Below are positions 56,806-64,000 of a DNA stretch of 64,000 bases, one piece after another. The notes beneath the pieces were generated by a model, which worked only from the letters and a program-made list of their open reading frames with translations, ran no database searches and was not told the origin of the DNA. The translations under genes and the position numbers were made by a program. Position 1 is the first letter of the stretch. Each line of letters starts with the position of its first letter. The stretch comes from Gammaproteobacteria bacterium. GTDB taxonomy: Bacteria > Pseudomonadota > Gammaproteobacteria > Pseudomonadales > Azotimanducaceae. The stretch is taken from positions 1 through 64,000 of the forward strand of contig PBRQ01000037.1 in NCBI GenBank assembly GCA_002725995.1, written 5' to 3'.

Positions 56806-57486
56806 GTGAATGACCCGATTTCCATTGTAGACCTGGTTGTAGATGCCAGCGCTGTAGTTCAGGTGGTGATGGCTATCCTGATATTTGCCTCAATAGCCTC
56901 CTGGATAATGATATTCCAGCGGGGCTTTACGCTGGCCTCGATAAAGCGTGAAGCAATAGAGTTCGAGAACGAGTTCTGGTCTGGCAAAGATCTGCGGCAG
57001 ATTTACCTGGACCTGGAGGCGCGGGAAGAAGAACCCATTGGCGTTGAAAACATCTTTAGCTCAGGGTTCAAGGAATTTACACGCTCAAGGCAGCACAAGG
57101 GCACTGACGCCGACCGAGTGATGCAGAATGTACATCGCGCCATGCGTGTGGCCGTGTCCCGAGAAGAGGAACGTCTTGAGACGCATTTGCCTTTCCTCGC
57201 GACGGTAGGTTCAACCAGCCCCTATATTGGTTTGTTCGGAACGGTATGGGGAATCATGAACTCCTTCCGTGAGATTGCCACCGTAAACCAGCCTAGCCTG
57301 TCAGTGGTTGCGCCTGGAATATCGGAGGCCCTTGTTGCAACGGCGATTGGCCTGTTCGCGGCGATCCCTGCAGTAATTGCCTACAATCGCTATTCGGCGC
57401 AGGTGGAGGTGATAGTTAATCGCTTTGATGCCTTCACTGACGAGTTCAGCAGTATTCTGTATCGCGCCGTACACAGCAAGGAATAG
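56806..57486 (+). CDS. tolQ: Tol-Pal system protein TolQ
   Basis: A 226-residue inner-membrane protein with three helices, homologous to ExbB and MotA. Signatures: FASIASWIMIFQRG in helix 1 and ATVGSTSPYIGLFGTVWGIMNSF in helix 2, then EALVATAIGLFAAIPAVIAYN in helix 3. It makes the proton-driven motor with TolR that pulls the envelope inwards during division. GTG start after GGAGG. ybgC, which often precedes tolQ, is missing; ruvB is directly upstream. Confidence 0.96.
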   Translation: MNDPISIVDLVVDASAVVQVVMAILIFASIASWIMIFQRGFTLASIKREAIEFENEFWSGKDLRQIYLDLEAREEEPIGVENIFSSGFKEFTRSRQHKGTDADRVMQNVHRAMRVAVSREEERLETHLPFLATVGSTSPYIGLFGTVWGIMNSFREIATVNQPSLSVVAPGISEALVATAIGLFAAIPAVIAYNRYSAQVEVIVNRFDAFTDEFSSILYRAVHSKE

Positions 57487-57490
57487 TCCC

Positions 57491-57913
57491 GTGGCAAAAG
57501 CAAACAGGCGCAGACCCATGTCGGAAATCAATGTAGTGCCCTACATTGATGTCATGCTTGTTTTGCTGGTCATTTTCATGGTGACCGCACCGATGATGAC
57601 GCAGGGCGTAAAGGTCGATTTACCCGAAGCGAACAGCGGTCCTCTCCAGATAAATGAGGATGAAATTATGTTGGTGGTTTCTATGAAGGCAGATGGCACC
57701 TACTATATGAATGCTGGTGACAATGAGGAGTCTGTACCACTGTCTCTGATCGCAGAGCGCACCAGCAAGATTATTACTGCTAACCCGGAGATCAAGGTTC
57801 TAGTGGAAGGGGACAAGAGCCTCAGCTATGGCGTTGTCGTTAACCTGATGAACGTATTGCAAACAGCGGGTGCGAAAACCGTTGGTCTTATCACCGAACC
57901 ACCAAAACAATGA
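57491..57913 (+). CDS. tolR: Tol-Pal system protein TolR
   Basis: A 140-residue membrane protein with one N-terminal helix and a periplasmic domain. The helix SEINVVPYIDVMLVLLVIFMVTAPMM carries the proton-relay Asp, the key residue shared with ExbD. I chose GTG 57491, four bases after the tolQ stop; a frame opening earlier at 57425 lies within tolQ. It overlaps tolA by four bases. Confidence 0.95.
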   Translation: MAKANRRRPMSEINVVPYIDVMLVLLVIFMVTAPMMTQGVKVDLPEANSGPLQINEDEIMLVVSMKADGTYYMNAGDNEESVPLSLIAERTSKIITANPEIKVLVEGDKSLSYGVVVNLMNVLQTAGAKTVGLITEPPKQ

Positions 57914-58674
57914 GCACTGGTCTGAGCTACGTTCTAGCTTCCATTCTTGCGTTTGGTTTTCATGCGTTTGTGGTTACCCTCCTGCTGTTGAACTGGGACA
58001 ACAAGGATCTAGTTGAGTCATTACCGATCCAGCCTTACTACATTGAAGCGATAGTGGTTGAGGAAAACCCGCATACCGCAAAGAAAAAACGGGAACAGGC
58101 AAGGAAGGCCGCAGAAAAGAATAGAAAACGCATCGCCAGAGAAAGGGTGAATGAAAAGGCAAGGTTAAAGCAGACGGCTATTGAAAAAGCCAAAAAACAG
58201 AGCCTTGAGCAGCAGATCGCCGAACAGAAAAAGCGTGACGATGAACTTGCATCAATGGAACTGAACAAGGCTGTAGATCGGGAAGTTGACCTTGCCGAGG
58301 ATGAAAGGGTAAAGATGGAACAAAGCCTCACCTTGTCGATACTGGAAGAACAGAATTTTCGGCGAGCGGTCACAGATGATGAACAGGCGCTTGCTTATGT
58401 ATCACAGATCCAACGCGACATTGTTCAAAACTGGTCAAGACCACCGAGTGCGAGGAATGGCATGCAGGCATTGCTCCGTGTCTACCTTGTGCCCACGGGT
58501 GAAATAGTCAATGTGGTCGTTGAAGAAACCAGTGGCAATGAAGCCTTCGATCGCTCCGCATTGTTAGCTGTGCGCAAGACCCAAAGGTTCCAGGTGCCTG
58601 CTAAATCCAGGCAATTTGAGCGCAATTTCAGGGAATTCACGGTATTGTTCAGACCCGAAGACCTGCGCCTTTAG
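57910..58674 (+). CDS. tolA: Tol-Pal system protein TolA
   Basis: A 254-residue bitopic protein, shorter than E. coli TolA. One N-terminal membrane helix (SYVLASILAFGFHAFVVTLLLL) is followed by a long Lys/Glu/Ala/Arg-rich helical stalk (about 55-150) and a C-terminal TonB-C-like domain starting near YVSQIQRDIVQNWSRPPS. It links the TolQR motor to TolB and Pal across the periplasm. Confidence 0.94.
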   Translation: MSTGLSYVLASILAFGFHAFVVTLLLLNWDNKDLVESLPIQPYYIEAIVVEENPHTAKKKREQARKAAEKNRKRIARERVNEKARLKQTAIEKAKKQSLEQQIAEQKKRDDELASMELNKAVDREVDLAEDERVKMEQSLTLSILEEQNFRRAVTDDEQALAYVSQIQRDIVQNWSRPPSARNGMQALLRVYLVPTGEIVNVVVEETSGNEAFDRSALLAVRKTQRFQVPAKSRQFERNFREFTVLFRPEDLRL

Positions 58675-58707
58675 TCAAATTGTATATTTAGGAAGTGTGA
58701 CCAGAAA

Positions 58708-60036
58708 ATGAAACAAGTTTTACGATGCATCCTGATCATGTCCGCAGTATTGAGTTTTTCTGCCAAACCTGAATTGCGTATAGAGGTAACAAAAGGGGTA
58801 GACAATGCGGTTCGTGTGGCCGTAGTGCCGTTTGAATGGCACGGCAGGGGGAAAATTCACCAGGAGATCGTTGAGATAGTTAATTCAGACCTGCGGCTTA
58901 GCGGTCGATTTTATGCTTTGCCCGTGGAGCAGATGTTGAGCCTGCCGCACAGGGTAAATGAAATCTTCTTCAGGGACTGGCGACTACTCAATATCGATTA
59001 CCTTGTCATTGGCGGCCTTGAGTCGACCGGGCAGGGCCTTAGGCTGCATTTTGAGCTTATCAATGTATTTAAGCAGTCCGTTGAAGCGAGCCTGACGATC
59101 GTCGGTGGTGAGCATGAATTACGTGATATGAGTCACTATGTCAGCGATGTCGTATTTGAGAAACTGACTGGCATTGAAGGCTCCTTTTCCACCCAGATAA
59201 TGTACATCACCGCGACCGGATCAGATGACAAGCGATTGTTCAAATTAAATATAGCTGATGCGGATGGTCACAGGGTCGATACGGTTTTCGAGTCCAAGGA
59301 ACCGCTGTTGTCCGCAACCTGGTCACCGGATGGAGAGAAGATTGCATATGTTTCCTTTGAAAGGGATAGTCGTCCGGCGATCTATATACATGAGTTAGCG
59401 ACCGGTCGAAAACAGCAGATTACCGATTTTCCGGGTTTAAATAGCGCGCCCGCCTTCTCACCCGATGGTGAGCAACTGGCGATGGTGCTATCAAAAGATG
59501 GGAATCCGGAAATCTATATCCTTGACCTTCAAACCCGGCGCTTGCGACGTATTACGCATCACTATGGCATCGATACCGAACCCTCCTGGACCGCAGGTGG
59601 CAAGGCAATCATTTTTACTTCCAACCGGGGTGGTAAACCGCAGATTTACCAGATGCGGCTAGAGGACTTCCGCATTGAGCGCCTGACCTTTGAAGGCGAC
59701 TACAATGCTAAGGCGAGCTTGCTGCCGGATGGAAGTGGTCTGGTTATGGTGCATCGCAGGAATGGTATTTTCCATATCAGTTATCTGGACCTGAAATATG
59801 GCAGGCTGACTGTATTGACTGAAACCAGCCTGGATGAGTCTCCAAGTGTCGCACCAAATGGCAGTATGTTGATCTATGCAACTCAGCTGCAAAACAAGGG
59901 TATCCTGGGGGCAGTTTCCATCGATGGTGGTGTAAAATTCAACCTGCCTTCAAGTGAAGGCGATGTACGCGAACCTGCCTGGTCACCCAAGAAGAGGCGG
60001 ACATACGAACCCATTGCGGGTGATCCTGCGCCTTAA
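58708..60036 (+). CDS. tolB: Tol-Pal system translocation protein TolB
   Basis: A 442-residue periplasmic protein. A signal peptide (MKQVLRCILIMSAVLSFSA) precedes the N-terminal domain and a six-bladed beta-propeller with repeats such as ATWSPDGEKIAYVSF, PAFSPDGEQLAMVLS and PSWTAGGKAIIFTSN. It binds Pal and TolA in turn and controls recycling of Pal to the division site. The signal cleavage position is not certain. Confidence 0.96.
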   Translation: MKQVLRCILIMSAVLSFSAKPELRIEVTKGVDNAVRVAVVPFEWHGRGKIHQEIVEIVNSDLRLSGRFYALPVEQMLSLPHRVNEIFFRDWRLLNIDYLVIGGLESTGQGLRLHFELINVFKQSVEASLTIVGGEHELRDMSHYVSDVVFEKLTGIEGSFSTQIMYITATGSDDKRLFKLNIADADGHRVDTVFESKEPLLSATWSPDGEKIAYVSFERDSRPAIYIHELATGRKQQITDFPGLNSAPAFSPDGEQLAMVLSKDGNPEIYILDLQTRRLRRITHHYGIDTEPSWTAGGKAIIFTSNRGGKPQIYQMRLEDFRIERLTFEGDYNAKASLLPDGSGLVMVHRRNGIFHISYLDLKYGRLTVLTETSLDESPSVAPNGSMLIYATQLQNKGILGAVSIDGGVKFNLPSSEGDVREPAWSPKKRRTYEPIAGDPAP

Positions 60037-60187
60037 AGGGCCATGAGATCACCTAAAAGGGGTACAAATTGATCTAGATACGTGAATTTGCCGTTTAGTT
60101 TGTGGTTTAATCTGGATCTAGACCTGATGAGTGTAAAAGTTACATGTACAGGCAGATATATGGTGCTTTGAGCAATAGGAGCTAATC

Positions 60188-60748
60188 ATGGGAAAAACTA
60201 ATATTCGTGGCTTGTTTGTTGTTGGCCTCACAGCCGTTTTACTGACTGGGTGCGCAAGTAACGAGCCAGACGACGGGCCTGGGATTGATCCGCGTACGCA
60301 AGCTCCTTCCGGGGCGGCAGAGCCTGCGGAGAAAGCTAAACCGACACCGGAACCCGTCAAGCCGACGGTCGACCGGGGCAAGATCGTGGTTCCCCTAGAT
60401 GAATTGGGCGGTAGTGAAACTTTGTCCGGTATTTTCCATTTTGACTTTGATCAGGCCATCGTAAAAAGAGCAGGCCATGCGGAATTGAATAAACACGCAC
60501 AGGTGCTTTCAGCTAATGGCAGATTTAGGGTCAGGCTTGAGGGTCATGCCGACGAGCGAGGAACACGAGAATACAACCTGGCACTTGGTGAACGCCGTGC
60601 GAACGCCATCCGTGCATACCTGGTTGCTCAGGGTGTTTCCCGGTCTCAGGTTGAGGTCATCAGCTATGGTGAAGAGAAGCCCGTAAATTCTGGTCACAGT
60701 GAGAGTTCCTGGGCGCAGAACAGGCGGGTAGAAGTCGTTTATCGATAG
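60188..60748 (+). CDS. pal: Peptidoglycan-associated lipoprotein Pal
   Basis: A 186-residue outer-membrane lipoprotein. The lipobox LLTGC puts the lipidated Cys at 22. A Pro-rich linker follows, then the OmpA-like peptidoglycan-binding domain with [12 protein letters not shown] and [25 protein letters not shown], where Asp and Arg bind the peptide stem. About 150 bases separate it from tolB, enough for its own promoter; GGAG lies before the ATG. Confidence 0.97.
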   Translation: MGKTNIRGLFVVGLTAVLLTGCASNEPDDGPGIDPRTQAPSGAAEPAEKAKPTPEPVKPTVDRGKIVVPLDELGGSETLSGIFHFDFDQAIVKRAGHAELNKHAQVLSANGRFRVRLEGHADERGTREYNLALGERRANAIRAYLVAQGVSRSQVEVISYGEEKPVNSGHSESSWAQNRRVEVVYR

Positions 60749-60797
60749 GAACGGTTATCGATAAAATACGATTATTGACAAGGACTGTGGGCACTCC

Positions 60798-61676
60798 GTG
60801 ATTGATATTCGCCCGTGGCATAGAACCAGTACGAGTGGTGCGTTTCAGCTGTTTCAAGCGGGTGGTGCACCTTTTTTGTGTCTGCTATCTTTTCTGACCC
60901 TAGTCTCGTTGCCCTTGCGTGCGGTGCAGGATGCGATCCAGGTCGAGTCTCTTTCTGAAGAAAGCTATTTTGAAAATACCACAGCAGGTGCAGCGGCGGT
61001 TTCTGAAACGATCCCTTACCAGGCACCGGTTGAAGAATTCACCGAGCCACCGGCGAGTGGTATAGAAGGACAATACCAGTTGCAGCTTCTGCAAAATGAG
61101 GTAATGGAATTGCGTGGCCTGGTTGAAGAGTTGAGCCACCAGATCGAAAGAATGCAAGCGACACAAGAGGATCGGTACCTTGAGTTGGATGGACGATTTC
61201 AGGACCTTCGACAGGAAATGGGTACCGGCGGTAGCGGTTCCTTTGTTGGGAGCGGTTCCGGTATTAGCACCAGTGGGTCCGCAGGGCAGGATGAGAAAAC
61301 GCTGTATGAAACAGCTCTGGAACTGATAAGAAACCGGCAATATGAACTGGCGATCACTCAACTGCAGGCAGTGATAGCGCAGTACCCCGATGGGGAGTAC
61401 GCACCAAACGCCTACTATTGGCTCGGTGAAGTTTATGCAGCCAAACCTGAGCCGGATTACGATAACGCCAGAAAAACTTTAGCCCAGGTTATTACCTTTT
61501 TTCCAGGGCACCGCAAGGTTCCTGATGCGGTGTTCAAGTTAGGTAAGGTATACCACCTCATTGGAGACTGTAGTCGTGCAACAGACCTCCTTAACGAGGT
61601 AATAGAACAACAAAAGGGCAAGTCGGTGGCTAAGCTCGCTGAAACCTACTTGAGGGACAAGGTTAGATGTGAGTAG
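60798..61676 (+). CDS. cpoB: Cell division coordinator CpoB (YbgF)
   Basis: A 292-residue periplasmic protein downstream of pal, as usual. A long N-terminus (GTG start 60798) contains a hydrophobic stretch FLCLLSFLTLVSLPLRA serving as signal peptide, then a trimerising coiled coil (LQNEVMELRGLVEELSHQIERMQ), a Gly/Ser linker, and three TPR-like repeats from about residue 170 (YETALELIRNRQYELAI, YYWLGEVYAAK). CpoB couples Tol-Pal constriction to septal peptidoglycan synthesis. The start may be further in, as the first 25 residues are unusual. Confidence 0.9.
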   Translation: MIDIRPWHRTSTSGAFQLFQAGGAPFLCLLSFLTLVSLPLRAVQDAIQVESLSEESYFENTTAGAAAVSETIPYQAPVEEFTEPPASGIEGQYQLQLLQNEVMELRGLVEELSHQIERMQATQEDRYLELDGRFQDLRQEMGTGGSGSFVGSGSGISTSGSAGQDEKTLYETALELIRNRQYELAITQLQAVIAQYPDGEYAPNAYYWLGEVYAAKPEPDYDNARKTLAQVITFFPGHRKVPDAVFKLGKVYHLIGDCSRATDLLNEVIEQQKGKSVAKLAETYLRDKVRCE

Positions 61677-61700
61677 ATGATCAGTCTCGCTGATTGAACC

Positions 61701-62348
61701 ATGGATACTAGCCTCCGGATCACCGAAATATTCTATTCCCTCCAGGGGGAATCCAGAACAAGTGGCATGCCCACTACCTTCATTCGCCTTACCGGTTGTC
61801 CCCTGCGCTGCCAATACTGTGATACGACCTATGCCTTCAGTGGCGGCGAACTGCTAACAATTGAAGAAGTATTGCGTGCGGTAGATAAATTACCGGCGAG
61901 GCATGTAACTGTTACTGGCGGGGAACCTCTGGCACAAACTGCCTGTGTAGATTTGTTATCGATATTGTGTGACAAGGGTTATATGGTATCGCTGGAAACC
62001 AGTGGCGCGATAGACACGAGAGATGTTGATGCGCGTATATCGGTAGTTCTGGATATAAAAACACCAGGGTCCAAGGAGGACTCGAGAAACCTATCCGTGA
62101 ATATTGATCACCTCAAGTCCAATGATCAGGTCAAGTTTGTAATCTGTGATCGCCAGGATTATGAATGGGCCAAATCAAAAGCAGTTGAGTACGATCTAGG
62201 CGGTAGAGTGTCAGATGTGTTTTTTTCCCCCAGTTGTGATCAACAGGATGCGGTTGAGCTTGCCGACTGGATACTAGCCGATGGTCTCCCGGTAAGGTTT
62301 CAAGTTCAGTTGCACAGAATTTTATGGGGGGACAAGGCAGGTGTCTGA
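61701..62348 (+). CDS. queE: 7-carboxy-7-deazaguanine synthase QueE
   Basis: A 215-residue radical SAM enzyme of queuosine biosynthesis, converting carboxytetrahydropterin to 7-carboxy-7-deazaguanine. The [4Fe-4S] ligands are Cys33, Cys37 and Cys40 in [16 protein letters not shown], and SAM-contacting GGEPLAQ follows. The family start [12 protein letters not shown] is intact. It overlaps queC by eight bases, so the two are coupled. Confidence 0.95.
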   Translation: MDTSLRITEIFYSLQGESRTSGMPTTFIRLTGCPLRCQYCDTTYAFSGGELLTIEEVLRAVDKLPARHVTVTGGEPLAQTACVDLLSILCDKGYMVSLETSGAIDTRDVDARISVVLDIKTPGSKEDSRNLSVNIDHLKSNDQVKFVICDRQDYEWAKSKAVEYDLGGRVSDVFFSPSCDQQDAVELADWILADGLPVRFQVQLHRILWGDKAGV

Positions 62349-63024
62349 GAACCGTGCAGTGGTATTACTCTCAGGCGGCCTCGATTCCGCTACCACGCTT
62401 GCTATTGCGGTAAGCCGGGGTTTTAGCTGTTATTGTCTGAGCTTCGATTACGGCCAGAGGCACAGGGCGGAAATTGAATATGCAAGGGTGCTGGCTGATC
62501 AGCTGGGAGCCAGGGAGCATCGGACTGCACGCCTGGATATCGGAGCACTGGGTGGATCTGCGTTAACTGACAGGGGCATAGATGTTCCCGTCACCGGGGA
62601 GGATGATGGCTCAGGGATACCCGTTACCTATGTTCCTGCCCGCAATACGGTCTTTCTCTCCTATGCCCTCGGGTGGGCAGAAGTCCTTGGCGCTTATGAC
62701 ATCTTCATCGGCGTGAACGCAGTGGACTACTCAGGCTATCCGGATTGCAGGCCTGAATTTATCAAGGCGTTTGAAGCCGTGGCGAATCTCGCGACGAAGG
62801 CGGGTGTTGAAGGAAATCAAATTTCAATTCAGACACCCCTGATCGATCTAAAGAAAGAGGAGATCATTTTAAGAGGATTATCACTTGGCGTTGACTACTC
62901 GCAGACGGTTTCCTGCTATCAACTTGGAACGGATGGGAAAGCGTGCGGTAACTGTGATAGCTGCCGGATTCGAAAGACGGGATTTGCCAATGCCGACCTG
63001 CAGGACCCCACTCGATATATTTGA
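62341..63024 (+). CDS. queC: 7-cyano-7-deazaguanine synthase QueC
   Basis: A 227-residue N-type ATP pyrophosphatase that amidates and dehydrates carboxydeazaguanine to preQ0. The PP-loop is [15 protein letters not shown] (residues 7-21). The zinc site is built from Cys in [38 protein letters not shown] is also characteristic. Start is a GTG inside the end of queE. Confidence 0.96.
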   Translation: MSENRAVVLLSGGLDSATTLAIAVSRGFSCYCLSFDYGQRHRAEIEYARVLADQLGAREHRTARLDIGALGGSALTDRGIDVPVTGEDDGSGIPVTYVPARNTVFLSYALGWAEVLGAYDIFIGVNAVDYSGYPDCRPEFIKAFEAVANLATKAGVEGNQISIQTPLIDLKKEEIILRGLSLGVDYSQTVSCYQLGTDGKACGNCDSCRIRKTGFANADLQDPTRYI

Positions 63025-63077
63025 CCGCTTTACCTATCATGGCCGATCTAAGGGCAAGTATTCGGAGAACATGAGGT

Positions 63078-63770
63078 ATGGCGACAGTGTTGATTACGGG
63101 CGCAAATAAGGGTATCGGCCTCGAGCTGGTCAAAATTTATGCGGAGCAGGGGGACATGGTGGTTGCGTGCTGCCGAAACCCAGGTGGTGCAGAAGCGCTA
63201 AATCAATTTGCAGAGAACAACGGTGTGGATGTGCAACAGGTCCAGGTTGGGGACGGCGATTCCGTCGCCTCCCTGGTTACACAGCTTGGTGATAAACCCG
63301 TTGATATTCTTATCAATAATGCTGGGACCGCTGGGCCGGCTTTTGATCAGCAGACCGCATCCACCATGGACTTCGATGGCTGGCTGGAGACTTTCAATGT
63401 CAACACATTGGCACCAGTACGTGTTATGCAGGCGTTGCTCTGGAACCTGAAGTCAGCAGAGAATCCGAAAGTGGTGACAATCACCAGCCAGATGGGAGCA
63501 CTATCCCTTGATATGACCTTTAGCTACGCATACTGCACATCGAAAGCCGCCCTCAATAAATTCATGAGAATGGCAGCAATTGAGCTGGGCAAGGAAGGCA
63601 TATCTGTCTGTGTTATTCACCCTGGTTGGGTTAAGACAGACATGGGTAGGCCAGATGCAGACATTTCAGCCACAGAAAGTGCACAAGGTATTGCAAACGT
63701 GGTAGCCGGGTTAGATGCTAGTAACAATGGCAGTTTCTGGAAATGGAATGGTGAGATCCACGACTGGTAG
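63078..63770 (+). CDS. Short-chain dehydrogenase/reductase (C-factor-like)
   Basis: A 230-residue classical SDR. The cofactor motif is LITGANKGIGLEL near residue 5, the NNAG motif is ILINNAGTAGP, and the catalytic Ser-Tyr-Lys is in VTITSQMGA and YAYCTSKAALN. The pattern resembles the NAD(P)-dependent carbonyl reductases related to C-factor. Unlike the SDR-fold protein at 35786-36472, it keeps all dehydrogenase residues. The short upstream gap has no sure promoter. Substrate unknown. Confidence 0.9.
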   Translation: MATVLITGANKGIGLELVKIYAEQGDMVVACCRNPGGAEALNQFAENNGVDVQQVQVGDGDSVASLVTQLGDKPVDILINNAGTAGPAFDQQTASTMDFDGWLETFNVNTLAPVRVMQALLWNLKSAENPKVVTITSQMGALSLDMTFSYAYCTSKAALNKFMRMAAIELGKEGISVCVIHPGWVKTDMGRPDADISATESAQGIANVVAGLDASNNGSFWKWNGEIHDW

Positions 63771-63861
63771 TCTGCACTCCGTTCTCTCCATCGCGTGTCT
63801 GTATTCCCTCCGCAAAATAGGGGCATAATGAAGGCTCTCGATTCTTAACACGGTAATTCTC

Positions 63862-64000
63862 GTGACGGCAAATAACGATGAGCAGGCTGGCGCCCAGAAG
63901 TATGATGAGACTATCCACGCATTGGAGAAGCTCATTGATGTAGGTATCAGTCTTTCGTCTGATACGAATAGTGTTGCCCTGACCGAGCATATCTTCCTCG
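63862..64000 (+). CDS. Right-edge partial gene, possibly GAF-domain protein
   Basis: A frame opening at GTG 63862 runs off the window after 46 codons; the previous in-frame stop is at 63829. The start is polar (TANNDEQAGAQKYDETIHA) and then reads LEKLIDVGISLSSDTN followed by ALTEHIFL, a pattern common at the beginning of GAF domains in sensory kinases, HD-GYP proteins and cyclases. Too little is visible for a firm call. Confidence 0.5.
   Translation, partial: MTANNDEQAGAQKYDETIHALEKLIDVGISLSSDTNSVALTEHIFL

Noticed and set aside
1..64000. CRISPR arrays, insertion sequences, prophage or integron features
   Set aside because: No regularly spaced repeats, transposase, integrase or phage structural genes were seen on either strand.

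Overview
The window reads as a chromosomal segment of a free-living, probably marine gammaproteobacterium. Support comes from the E. coli-style nuo operon with a fused nuoCD, the order aspS-yebC-ruvCAB-tolQRAB-pal-cpoB-queE-queC, a MetR-type LysR regulator, and DEAD-box, ProS and ArgC proteins of gammaproteobacterial type. GC content looks close to one half, and GTG or TTG starts are common. I see no prophage, insertion sequence, CRISPR array, rRNA or confident tRNA. Genes cut by the edges are an ATP-grasp protein on the left and a protein of possible GAF type on the right.

Layout. 1-9.1 kb: a minus-strand operon acyl-CoA dehydrogenase / TetR / fused isobutyryl-CoA mutase (icmF) with a 21-bp perfect palindrome in its promoter region, then an MFS transporter and an enoyl-CoA hydratase. 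9.3-13.6 kb: an M20 amidohydrolase, then a translationally coupled glycosyltransferase / methyltransferase / alpha-alpha toroid operon. 13.7-14.7 kb: a decayed HD-domain phosphohydrolase gene with three in-frame stops and at least two frameshifts. 14.8-18.6 kb: metR, an unusual small minus-strand transcription unit (strong promoter, 13-nt perfect anti-Shine-Dalgarno complement, terminator), a PNPOx-like protein, a membrane/coiled-coil gene broken at a C8 tract, and an alpha/beta hydrolase. 18.7-20.3 kb: amtB behind a sigma-54 promoter and an NtrC-type enhancer site.

20.3-34.8 kb: the complete 13-gene nuo operon (nuoA-B-CD-E-F-G-H-I-J-K-L-M-N, minus strand), encoding proton-pumping NADH:quinone oxidoreductase. 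35-44 kb, all minus strand: a GNAT acetyltransferase, a short-chain-dehydrogenase-like protein carrying the exact diagnostic motifs of halohydrin dehalogenases, RhlB-like helicase, a sodium:solute symporter, an aminotransferase, argC, an unassigned glycosyltransferase and a carboxylesterase. 44-50 kb: an alpha-methylacyl-CoA racemase-type CoA-transferase, a small basic protein, a monooxygenase-fold protein, a BrkB-family membrane protein, a thioredoxin-like lipoprotein, a long inverted repeat and proS.

50-64 kb: a GFA-family protein, an HU-like protein with a lysine-rich N-terminus, then a plus-strand housekeeping block: FmdB-like regulator, aspS, yebC, ruvCAB (Holliday junction resolution), tolQRAB-pal-cpoB (envelope constriction), queE-queC (queuosine), a short-chain dehydrogenase and the truncated right-edge gene. 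The most notable items are the halohydrin dehalogenase candidate, the super-Shine-Dalgarno mini-transcript, the decayed HD gene and the regulatory palindromes.
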